Shown piece after piece: positions 1 to 5,822 of a stretch of DNA of 9,376 nucleotides; the first letter of the stretch is position 1, and each line of letters starts with the position of its first letter. The DNA comes from SAR202 cluster bacterium (GTDB lineage: Bacteria; Chloroflexota; Dehalococcoidia; UBA3495): positions 1-9,376 of the forward strand of contig VFHG01000045.1 in the NCBI GenBank assembly GCA_009392075.1. Reading direction: 5' to 3'. Below the pieces are notes generated by a model. It ran no database searches. It saw nothing but the letters and a program-made list of their open reading frames with translations, and was not told where the DNA came from. A program made the translations under genes and the position numbers.

Positions 1-54
1 AAACCAGAGTTCGTCGAATATGTTGAGAACGAAATTGTGGCAGCTATCAAATAG
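1..54 (+). CDS. 3' end of an unidentified gene (partial)
   Basis: Reading from base 1 in frame 1, the sequence encodes 17 residues, KPEFVEYVENEIVAAIK, and then a TAG stop. The fragment is acidic and amphipathic, and looks like a C-terminal helix of a soluble protein. The reading frame is supported only by its clean run into a stop and by the gene-free stretch that follows. The tail is too short to assign to a family. The rest of the gene lies outside the window. Confidence 0.55.
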   Translation, partial: KPEFVEYVENEIVAAIK

Positions 55-220
55 AGTATCGGAAACCAGCAAAAGGGGATGAAGAAGAATAGAAGTAAAA
101 AGCTTAATCATTGCTGGGATAAGTACTGCGGTAGGATATAAACTTTGACTAGGGCATGGTGGCGGCTGGCATAGCATCCACCACGGCGAGGTCTTGATTA
201 GCCGAGGCTTGGTCCTGCCT

Positions 221-238
221 TTGTGGTTTAAACCACAA
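221..238. promoter_or_regulatory. Perfect 18-bp palindrome, candidate operator
   Basis: TTGTGGTTTAAACCACAA is identical to its own reverse complement over all 18 bases, with half-site TTGTGG and an AT-rich centre. It lies 118 bp upstream of the preferred start of the flavin monooxygenase gene. A symmetric site of this size is typical of a dimeric transcription factor. The TGGT...ACCA core recalls GntR-family sites, but the spacing (4 nt) is even whereas FadR-like sites have 3, so no regulator family is assigned. No T-run follows it, so it is not a terminator. Confidence 0.5.
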
Positions 239-344
239 TTCATCTGCCAACACGGCCAGATTGCGCTAGAATAGGCAGGTAATTTCGGAAATGATCTTAC
301 ACGATTGTTGGACCGTCCCGGGAACAATGCTGCGAAAGAACCAC

Positions 345-350
345 AAGGAG
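345..350 (+). promoter_or_regulatory. Ribosome binding site deciding the start of the LLM gene
   Basis: AAGGAG ends 5 nt before the ATG at 356. It favours that start over an in-frame TTG at 305, which has no comparable site and would add 17 residues unlike the family's usual N-terminus. With ATG 356 the protein begins MKFGLF, the usual first beta strand of the family. Confidence 0.8.
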
Positions 351-355
351 ACATC

Positions 356-1474
356 ATGAAATTTGGGTTATTCGACACCTGGAACGCCTTGTACGCCGGC
401 GGCACGATGCCTTGGGACCCCAAATACGAAAACGGGGAGATGCTCGAATCTGAGGCTTACACCAAGAACTTCGAGCAGGTCGATGCGGTCGAAGCCATGG
501 GCTGGGATTACATCTGGCTCGGCGGAGGACACTTTTCGAAACAGGCCAGCATGGACCCTCAGGTACTTATGTTGGCTGCGGTGATCGCTGCCCGTACCAA
601 GAACATCAAGATCGGCTCTTCCATCCACCGGCCGTTAATGAAGCTCGCCGGTGAGGAGTTATCGGACAGAGCGCTTCCCCACGAACGATACGCGTTCGAC
701 AATCTGATGCTGGATGACCCCTTCCAGACCGCTGAACAGGTCTCGATAGTCGATCAGGTCAGCCAGGGCCGTTTCATCTACGGCGCGGGAGCGCGGTCTC
801 GCGGTTCCGACGAGCGCCGTGATTACTTCTTTGAGTTCCTGGAAGTCATGAAACAGCTCTGGACGGAGGACCACTTCTCCGGGTTCGAAGGTAAGTACTA
901 CAACTACCCCGCGTTCTACGAGTCATATCTCTCCATCCCAAAGCCCTACCAGAAGCCCTACCCAGAGATGCTGCTGCCCGTGGATAGCCAGGCGAGCTTC
1001 ATTCCCATGGGAAAGTTGGGTTATAAGATAGCCATCGGCGCTGGAAGCTCCACCCACAATCTTCGGGGCACCACGGTCCTGCTAGAAGACGTGAAGAGCT
1101 ACCGGAAAGCCTGGAAAGACGCCGGGCACCCAGGCGAGCCGACTACCGTGGTCCGCATACCGACGCTACTGGCCGACACCGCAGAGCAAGCCGAAGAACA
1201 GAGCGAAGAGCTGATGAAGCTGGCCCGGCTGTATTTCTCTGGGCGAATGGGCATCGGAAGCACCGACGCAGGCTCGGCTAGCCCTGAAACAACCCAGGAA
1301 GTGAACCTGTTCGGAACAGCGGAAGAGGTGGTGGACAAGATCCATGTACTGCGGGAGCAATACAGCACCGATGAGATCATGTTCGAGGTCAACTGGACCT
1401 CGTCCGTCCCGCGCGAGGTGGTCATGAAGACCATGCAGATACTCACAGACAAGGTGATTCCCGAGTTCAAGTAA
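356..1474 (+). CDS. LLM-class (luciferase-like) flavin-dependent oxidoreductase
   Basis: A 372-residue protein of the bacterial luciferase-like superfamily, single-domain TIM barrels that use reduced FMN and O2 to oxygenate organic substrates. Recognisable parts are the opening strand MKFGLFDTW, the segment VEAMGWDYIWLGGGHF (residues 45-60), a DPQVLMLAAVIAARTKNIKIGSS strand-helix unit near 70, and the very typical DPFQTAEQVSIVDQ followed by SQGRFIYGAGAR in the middle. The length fits the family (about 330-380). The motif usually written EHHF in luciferase-like enzymes reads GGGHF here, so the first histidine is missing. The substrate cannot be told. The gene appears to be its own transcription unit: long leader upstream, strong terminator directly downstream. 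SAR202-type Chloroflexota are known for many paralogues of this family. Family assignment is firm; the reaction is not. Confidence 0.9.
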   Translation: MKFGLFDTWNALYAGGTMPWDPKYENGEMLESEAYTKNFEQVDAVEAMGWDYIWLGGGHFSKQASMDPQVLMLAAVIAARTKNIKIGSSIHRPLMKLAGEELSDRALPHERYAFDNLMLDDPFQTAEQVSIVDQVSQGRFIYGAGARSRGSDERRDYFFEFLEVMKQLWTEDHFSGFEGKYYNYPAFYESYLSIPKPYQKPYPEMLLPVDSQASFIPMGKLGYKIAIGAGSSTHNLRGTTVLLEDVKSYRKAWKDAGHPGEPTTVVRIPTLLADTAEQAEEQSEELMKLARLYFSGRMGIGSTDAGSASPETTQEVNLFGTAEEVVDKIHVLREQYSTDEIMFEVNWTSSVPREVVMKTMQILTDKVIPEFK

Positions 1475-1502
1475 TTTGGGAACCCGCTCTAGTATTATCG
1501 CT

Positions 1503-1533
1503 AAAAAGCCCCCTCGTTGGAGGGGGCTTTTTT
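1503..1533 (+). terminator. Intrinsic terminator after the LLM gene
   Basis: GCCCCCTC (1508-1515), loop GTTG, GAGGGGGC (1520-1527) form a perfect 8-bp GC-rich stem. An A-run before it pairs with the T-run after it (TTTTTT, 1528-1533). The hairpin begins about 30 nt after the LLM stop codon. It separates the LLM gene from the SDR gene downstream, and the flanking A/T tracts could make it work on both strands. Confidence 0.92.
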
Positions 1534-1561
1534 AAGACCAGGGCTTCCAAAATAGAAGTTC

Positions 1562-1570
1562 TGGCATAAT
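1562..1570 (+). promoter_or_regulatory. Candidate extended -10 promoter for the SDR gene
   Basis: TGGCATAAT fits the extended -10 form TGnTATAAT with one mismatch, and lies just behind the terminator at 1503-1533, where a new transcription unit would be expected to begin. No good -35 box is seen upstream, which extended -10 promoters can tolerate. It would give a leader of about 70 nt before the SDR start at 1648. Confidence 0.35.
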
Positions 1571-1647
1571 GACGGCTCCGGTGGCCCAGCTAACAGGCCA
1601 TCAAGCTCTAAGGCCGCCCGGACTTACACCTGCAAGAGGAGAAAAAT

Positions 1648-2439
1648 ATGGCACGCCTATCAGGAAAAACCGCTCTGATCACCGGAGGGGCTGGAGGAAT
1701 CGGCCAGGCGGCCGCCCGGCTATTCACTGCGGAAGGCGCCCGGGTCGCATTAGTCGACCGCGACGAGGCTGCTCTCCAGGCTGTCGTGCAGTCCATCGGC
1801 GAGGAATCGGCCAGTTATGTCGTCGCCGACGTTACCCAACCCGAACAAGCCGAAAGCTATGTGAAGGCAGCCGTCGACCGTTGGGGCGGCGTCGACATCT
1901 ACCTGGCGAACGCTGGAATAGAAGGCATGGTCTCCCCGATACCCGACTATCCTCTCGATGTATTCGAACAGGTCATCGCCGTCAATGTCACCGGAGTCTG
2001 GCTGGGGCTTAAATATGTGATTCCGGTGATGCGTGAACGCGGCGGCGGCAGCATCGTGATCACCTCCTCCACCGCCGGGATCGGCGGAACTGCGGGAATG
2101 TCGGCGTACACCACCAGCAAGCATGCAGTCATCGGCATGATGCGCACGGCCGCGCTGGAGTGCGCCCCCATGGGCATCCGGGTGAACACCGTGAATCCGG
2201 CGCCGATCGAGACCCGGATGATGCGCTCTTTGGAAGAGATGCGGGTCGCGGCGGCGGATGATTCGGAGGTAACTGTAGAGCGGACCAAACAAGCCTATTC
2301 TGCACGTATCCCGTTGCAGCGCTATGGGAACCCCGAGGAAGTGGCCAGGCTGATGATGTTCCTTGCCAGCGACGACAGCAGCTATTGCACCGGTGGTGTG
2401 TACATGGTCGATGGTGGCCGGTCCGCTGGAAGCCCTTAA
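1648..2439 (+). CDS. Short-chain dehydrogenase/reductase (classical SDR)
   Basis: A 263-residue classical SDR, an NAD(P)-dependent oxidoreductase acting on alcohol/carbonyl groups in the cytoplasm. The cofactor motif TGGAGGIG is at 12-19. Asp37 at the end of the second beta strand favours NAD(H) over NADP(H). The NAG motif is at 88-90, and the catalytic tetrad Asn113, Ser141, Tyr154 and Lys158 is complete (YTTSK). The usual PG after the catalytic helix reads NPAPIETRM. The C-terminal region ends in the typical TGGVYMVDGG. The start is set by GAGGAG at 1636-1641, 6 nt before the ATG. The gene follows a terminator and a candidate promoter, and precedes the epoxide hydrolase by 83 nt. Substrate unknown; oxidation of an alcohol from the neighbouring oxygenase or hydrolase is an inference. 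Confidence 0.93.
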   Translation: MARLSGKTALITGGAGGIGQAAARLFTAEGARVALVDRDEAALQAVVQSIGEESASYVVADVTQPEQAESYVKAAVDRWGGVDIYLANAGIEGMVSPIPDYPLDVFEQVIAVNVTGVWLGLKYVIPVMRERGGGSIVITSSTAGIGGTAGMSAYTTSKHAVIGMMRTAALECAPMGIRVNTVNPAPIETRMMRSLEEMRVAAADDSEVTVERTKQAYSARIPLQRYGNPEEVARLMMFLASDDSSYCTGGVYMVDGGRSAGSP

Positions 2440-2448
2440 AACGCTAGG

Positions 2449-2477
2449 TTGCCAGTGCCTCCTTCCGTGGTTATCAT
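2449..2477 (+). promoter_or_regulatory. Sigma70-like promoter for the epoxide hydrolase gene
   Basis: TTGCCA (2449-2454), a 17-nt spacer and TATCAT (2472-2477) match the sigma70 consensus at ten of twelve positions with ideal spacing. A transcript starting near 2484 would have a leader of about 38 nt before the ATG at 2523. The epoxide hydrolase may thus be transcribed independently of the SDR as well as by read-through. Confidence 0.5.
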
Positions 2478-2522
2478 CACTCGGTCGCGCGCAGTCACAA
2501 TCTCACCGACGAGAACTGAGAC

Positions 2523-3554
2523 ATGATTTCAACTGACGTCACAGAACACGTTGTCATAACCGGGGACCATCAGACCTTCTACCTGGCGGCAGGGCCGGAA
2601 GATGGCCCGCTGATTATTTTCGTGCACGGGTGGCCGGAGTTGTCGATCAGTTGGCGGCATCAGCTCCCCTGTTTAGCCGCCATGGGCTTCCGGGCCATCG
2701 CGCCGGACATGCGCGGATACGGCCGTTCCACCGTCTACAACCGACATGAAGACTATGCCTTGGAATCGATAGTCGCCGATATGATTGGTATTCAGGACGC
2801 TCTAGGCGCGGAAAAAACGGTCTGGGTCGGCCATGACTGGGGATCGCCGGTGGTCTGGAGCATCGCCAGCCATCATCCAGAACGGTGTCATGGCGTGGCC
2901 AACCTCTCGGTGCCCTATTACACGTTGGAACGGGGGCTGGACGCCATAGTGGGTCTGATCGACCGCGGAGTTTACCCGGAAGACGAGTTTCCGGTCGGCC
3001 AGTGGGAGTACCAGCGCTTCTACGAAGAAAACTTCGCCGCCGCCATCGCGCCCTTTGACGCCGACCCAACCAAGGCCATCAAAGCCCTATTCCGCAGCGG
3101 TGACCCGGCCGGAATCGGCAAGCCCTCGCGCACCGCCTATGTGCGCGAGAACGGGGGCTGGTTCCGGGGCGCAACGGAACCGCCGGACGTCCCGCGCGAC
3201 CCCGAAGTGATCAGTGAGGCCGACCTCGCCGCTTACGCCGCCTCCCTGACCCGAAACGGATTTTTTGGTCCCAGTTCCTATTACATGAACCACGACGCCA
3301 ACGCTGTATATGCTGATCGGGCCGTGAACGGCGGCACGTTGGAGATGCCCACCCTATTTATCGCCGCCGAATATGACTTTACCTGCGAGTGCACAAGGTC
3401 TAACCTAGCTCAGCCGATGCGCGATCATTGCTCTAACCTGACGATCAGCGAAGTGAAGGCCGGACACTGGATCGCCCAGGAAAAACCGGCGGAGGTCAAT
3501 GCCGCCCTGGCCCATTGGCTGGCCACTTCATTGACCGAAGTATGGCCTAGATAA
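2523..3554 (+). CDS. Epoxide hydrolase (alpha/beta-hydrolase fold)
   Basis: A 343-residue alpha/beta-hydrolase that should open epoxides to vicinal diols through a covalent ester intermediate. The residues known from soluble epoxide hydrolases can be aligned by eye. HGWPE (35-39) forms the oxyanion hole. Asp105 in GHDWGS is the nucleophile. Asp285 (AAEYDF) and His315 (AGHWIAQEKP) form the charge relay. Tyr163 (EYQRFY) and Tyr254 (GPSSYYMN) are in the positions of the two cap-domain tyrosines that activate the epoxide. Both tyrosines favour an epoxide hydrolase over a haloalkane or haloacetate dehalogenase of the same fold. No signal peptide is seen. The ribosome site before the ATG is weak (GAACTGAG). 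The gene has its own likely promoter, and is followed 53 nt later by the RidA-family gene. The natural substrate is unknown. Confidence 0.88.
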   Translation: MISTDVTEHVVITGDHQTFYLAAGPEDGPLIIFVHGWPELSISWRHQLPCLAAMGFRAIAPDMRGYGRSTVYNRHEDYALESIVADMIGIQDALGAEKTVWVGHDWGSPVVWSIASHHPERCHGVANLSVPYYTLERGLDAIVGLIDRGVYPEDEFPVGQWEYQRFYEENFAAAIAPFDADPTKAIKALFRSGDPAGIGKPSRTAYVRENGGWFRGATEPPDVPRDPEVISEADLAAYAASLTRNGFFGPSSYYMNHDANAVYADRAVNGGTLEMPTLFIAAEYDFTCECTRSNLAQPMRDHCSNLTISEVKAGHWIAQEKPAEVNAALAHWLATSLTEVWPR

Positions 3555-3607
3555 CGCTGGACTGTTGTTCGGTCGCCCGAAAAATTTACAGATAGAGGAG
3601 AAATATC

Positions 3608-4057
3608 ATGGAGATCGAGAACAAACTGAAAGCGATGGGGCTAGAGTTACCGGCTGCTGGCACGCCTCCCCCCGGCCGGGCTGGAGCAGTGCGGGTTGGA
3701 AACCTTCTGTTCGTCGGCGGGCACACTGCCGGGGCGGAACATCGTGGCAAGCTGGGCGCGGATATCTCTGTAGAGCAGGGTTACGAAGGCGCCAAGGGCG
3801 CTGCCCTCGCCTGTTTGTCCGACGTAAAAGCCGTGATCGGCGACTTGGACAAGGTAAAGCAGGTGGCCAAGTTGCTCTGCATGGTCAACTGCACCCAGGA
3901 TTTCGGCCAACAACCCCTTGTTGCCAATGGAGCGACCGACCTGCTCAGCGAGCTTTACGGCGACGCCGGGGCCCATGCCAGGTCCGCCGTGGGCATGAGC
4001 GCCCTGCCGAATCAGGCCTGTATCGAGATCGAGATGATTTTGGAGATCGAAGACTAG
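3608..4057 (+). CDS. RidA-family protein (YjgF_endoribonc-type, PF14588-like)
   Basis: A 149-residue protein of the RidA/YjgF/UK114 superfamily, in the longer subgroup that begins with an extra helix (MEIENKLKAMGLELP). RidA proteins form trimers, and the best-known members hydrolyse reactive enamines/imines. Arg125 in HARSAVG lines up with the substrate-binding Arg105 of E. coli RidA, and the IEIEMI strand near the C-terminus is typical. The tyrosine found near residue 17 in E. coli RidA has no counterpart (PPPGRAG), and the RSC motif reads RSA. Imine hydrolysis is therefore uncertain, and the subgroup's function is not established. GAGGAG at 3595-3600 fixes the ATG. The gene follows the epoxide hydrolase closely and may share its transcript. 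Confidence 0.87.
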   Translation: MEIENKLKAMGLELPAAGTPPPGRAGAVRVGNLLFVGGHTAGAEHRGKLGADISVEQGYEGAKGAALACLSDVKAVIGDLDKVKQVAKLLCMVNCTQDFGQQPLVANGATDLLSELYGDAGAHARSAVGMSALPNQACIEIEMILEIED

Positions 4058-4075
4058 GGAAACGCATCTAAAGAA

Positions 4076-4312
4076 TTGGCGCCGTTCTTTTGTAGCGGCG
4101 CCGAAACAGAATTCGCAAGGGCTCAGGTAGAAAATCCAAAAGATAATATTAAAACAATCGGCATCGGCGTCGGTCTTGGCATAATGGTGGGTACCGTTAT
4201 CGGGGCATTGACCGGCAATGTTGGGCTGGGGATTGCTATTGGCATCGTGGTGGGCGCTGCCATCGGGGCTTCCGGTCTTAGACTCCTAGGTCAGCAGAAA
4301 AACGAGTGCTAG
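4076..4312 (+). CDS. Small two-helix glycine-zipper membrane protein
   Basis: A 78-residue ORF of unknown function. After a polar N-terminus (about 1-26) come two hydrophobic helices, roughly 27-47 and 49-71, with a short turn at Asn48. Glycines recur every fourth residue: 31, 35, 39, 43, 47 in the first helix and 52, 56, 60, 64 in the second. This is the glycine-zipper pattern that lets membrane helices pack tightly and oligomerise. The C-terminus is polar (QQKNEC). The start is uncertain: TTG at 4076 is the only usual start codon before the helices, its ribosome site is weak, and a hairpin (4078-4102) begins inside it. The ORF is in the same frame as the RidA gene and follows its TAG by 18 nt. 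The regular protein pattern argues that it is coding. Confidence 0.6.
   Translation: MAPFFCSGAETEFARAQVENPKDNIKTIGIGVGLGIMVGTVIGALTGNVGLGIAIGIVVGAAIGASGLRLLGQQKNEC
4078..4102 (+). repeat. GC-only hairpin at the start of the small membrane ORF
   Basis: GGCGCCG (4078-4084) and CGGCGCC (4096-4102) are exact inverted repeats separated by 11 nt, forming a 7-bp all-GC stem. No T-run follows, so it is not a standard terminator. It starts 20 nt after the RidA stop codon and overlaps the last base of the presumed TTG start, so in RNA it could hide that start. Confidence 0.6.
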
Positions 4313-4374
4313 AAATAGAGCAAACCAATTATCCGGCATAGTTTTGTTGCTTGGTCTCTACTGATCTCGGCCCA

Positions 4375-5670
4375 TTAAAGCCTCCGCAGTTTGGGGGCCA
4401 CCACGGCCAACAAGAGAGCCATAACTATCCCCATAGCGCCGACGACGTATCCGGCTTTGGGCGCACTCCAAAGCCCGGCCATGGCTCCAGAAGTCATGCT
4501 ACCGAAGGCAAAGGCATAGATCGCCAAGGAACGAAGGCTCATGACTCGTCCTCTGAACTCGGCCTTGGAGGTGCCCAGTAACGCAGAAAGTAGGAAAACT
4601 TGAGTCGATGCGAAGCCCGCTCCGGTCACCGTCAGTATCGCCATAGACAGGTAGAACGATTGGGTTGCGGAGAATACGAGGATACTCGCATGCCACACAA
4701 CCACCGACCCGATCATGAGTTTCCCGACGTGTCGTAAATCTCTGAACATAGCCCAGCCAAGGGATGCGCCAACGGCTCCGATGCCGAAAGCAAACAGCAG
4801 CCACCCCAACCCGACCGAGTCGGTATATAGCACGTCGCGTGCGAATATGGGCATCAGGGTCGTGTGAAAAGTCCATCCTGTGGACTCAAAGGCCAGAGCC
4901 AAGACCAACGTGCCCCAAAGCACCTGCTCCCCTTTCACATATTTCAATCCCGCAATCACGTCGCGGATCACGGACCCTGGCTCCGGTTTTTTACCGTCTT
5001 GGACGGGCACGCTTGATGACCTGATGTAGAGAGCAACCCAGCCGCTCACCAAATAGAGAACTGCGATAGCGGTGAAAGCGCCTTTAGGGCCATAGCTGTT
5101 GAAAAGGATCCCGCCCGCCAAAGGCCCGAGCAACATGGCGATATTCCTACCCAGGTTGTTTAACGCAGCCCCATTGGCGATGCGCTCCTCAGGCAACGTG
5201 TCAGCCACCATCGCTTGGGCTGCGGGCATCTGAAAAACCCGCACCATGCCGGCGACCACCGCTATAGCGAAGACGTGCCAGGTCTCCAGCAGGCCCGTCA
5301 GAATCAACACAAGCATCACCCCGGCGAATGCGGCCATAAGGAATTCCACGGCGGCCAAAATCTTGTGCCGAGGGACCCGGTCAGCGATCGCGCCGGCGAA
5401 AAGGGCCATGATATTTAGGGCCATCCGGGCCGCCGATATCGCTCCCACCAGGAACGGCGAGTCGGTCAGGGTGAGAATGAACCACCCCAGGACTAATGCT
5501 TCCATCTGGGTTCCCATAGTCACCAAACTCGTGGAAGCCCAAACGTAAGAAAAATCGCGGTACCGGAATACGGAGAAGGGATAGCCAGCCCGAATTACGG
5601 TAGCGGTAAATTTCGACAAACGGCCCTTTCCCAGCGTTCCGGATCTGCGCCATCCACCTGCAGATACCAA
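4375..5670 (-). CDS. MFS transporter, EntS/MFS_3-like
   Basis: A major facilitator superfamily protein of up to 431 residues in the inner membrane, with about twelve hydrophobic segments. Motif A of the family, GAIADRVPRHK, is at 93-103 between helices 2 and 3. The N-terminal pattern (PFSVFRYRDFSYVWAS, then GWFILTLTDSPFLVGAI) is typical of the MFS_3 group that includes the enterobactin exporter EntS, so export of a small molecule by proton antiport is the likely mode; the substrate is unknown. No ATG is available at the start. TTG at 5670 gives 431 residues but lacks a ribosome site. TTG at 5619 gives 414 residues, is preceded by GGGAAAGGG, and is my preferred alternative. A good promoter lies at 5692-5720. 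The gene converges on the small membrane ORF with 62 nt between and no clear terminator. Confidence 0.88.
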   Translation of the reverse strand: MVSAGGWRRSGTLGKGRLSKFTATVIRAGYPFSVFRYRDFSYVWASTSLVTMGTQMEALVLGWFILTLTDSPFLVGAISAARMALNIMALFAGAIADRVPRHKILAAVEFLMAAFAGVMLVLILTGLLETWHVFAIAVVAGMVRVFQMPAAQAMVADTLPEERIANGAALNNLGRNIAMLLGPLAGGILFNSYGPKGAFTAIAVLYLVSGWVALYIRSSSVPVQDGKKPEPGSVIRDVIAGLKYVKGEQVLWGTLVLALAFESTGWTFHTTLMPIFARDVLYTDSVGLGWLLFAFGIGAVGASLGWAMFRDLRHVGKLMIGSVVVWHASILVFSATQSFYLSMAILTVTGAGFASTQVFLLSALLGTSKAEFRGRVMSLRSLAIYAFAFGSMTSGAMAGLWSAPKAGYVVGAMGIVMALLLAVVAPKLRRL

Positions 5671-5691
5671 ATATCGGCAGATGACTGTCGA

Positions 5692-5720
5692 ACGCTAACA
5701 CCCGTCTTGGTTACGGTCAA
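5692..5720 (-). promoter_or_regulatory. Sigma70-like promoter for the MFS gene
   Basis: On the minus strand TTGACC (5720-5715), a 17-nt spacer and TAGCGT (5697-5692) form a plausible sigma70 promoter. Transcription would start near 5685, giving a leader of about 15 nt to the TTG at 5670 or about 65 nt to the TTG at 5619. The rest of the 152-nt gap (5671-5822) between the MFS and nuclease genes shows nothing else. Confidence 0.4.
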
Positions 5721-5822
5721 TCGACCTGACACTGCAGAACTCACTGCACCGAACGCGGAAGTCCCGGCAGCAGCATCCGCCTAACCAGGCCGCCTGGAAT
5801 CCTAACTTTCAGTGGGGGGTGA

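Larger units (their letters stand above)
55..355. other. Gene-free stretch upstream of the flavin monooxygenase gene
   Basis: About 300 bases without a credible gene. Its one strong element is the 18-bp palindrome at 221-238, listed separately. A weaker inverted repeat, TGGTGG (157-162) with CCACCA (178-183), could form a 6-bp stem with a 15-nt loop. Possible promoter pieces are TTGACT at 145-150 and TAGCAT at 172-177, but they are 21 nt apart, which is too far for a standard sigma70 promoter. TAGAAT at 267-272 is a possible -10 box without a clear -35. The stretch is therefore probably the regulatory leader of the gene that starts at 356. Confidence 0.5.

Noticed and set aside
79..141. A 20-codon ORF starting ATG in the first gene-free stretch (MKKNRSKKLNHCWDKYCGRI).
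   Set aside because: The GGGG before it touches the start codon, so there is no properly spaced ribosome site, and nothing supports coding.
305..355. In-frame TTG start giving the LLM protein 17 more residues.
   Set aside because: ATG at 356 has AAGGAG 5 nt upstream and gives the usual family N-terminus; the extra residues look like untranslated leader.
1750..2292. A 180-codon open frame on the minus strand within the SDR gene.
   Set aside because: It lies wholly opposite a complete SDR with all catalytic motifs; its translation is rich in His, Arg and Asp and resembles no protein family.
2647..3069. A 140-codon open frame on the minus strand opposite the epoxide hydrolase gene.
   Set aside because: An Arg/Pro-rich shadow of a well-supported gene in GC-rich sequence.
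3565..3592. A possible promoter TTGTTC-N16-TACAGA just before the RidA gene.
   Set aside because: Its transcription start would fall in or after the ribosome site at 3595-3600, leaving the message without it.
3565..4071. A 168-codon open frame overlapping the RidA gene in another forward frame.
   Set aside because: The translation is Arg/Gly-rich without a recognisable fold, while the RidA frame has a good ribosome site and a clear family match.
4313..4374. A shared terminator between the convergent small membrane ORF and MFS gene.
   Set aside because: Only an interrupted AGCAA/TTGCT pairing with a long loop; no GC-rich stem or T-run on either strand.
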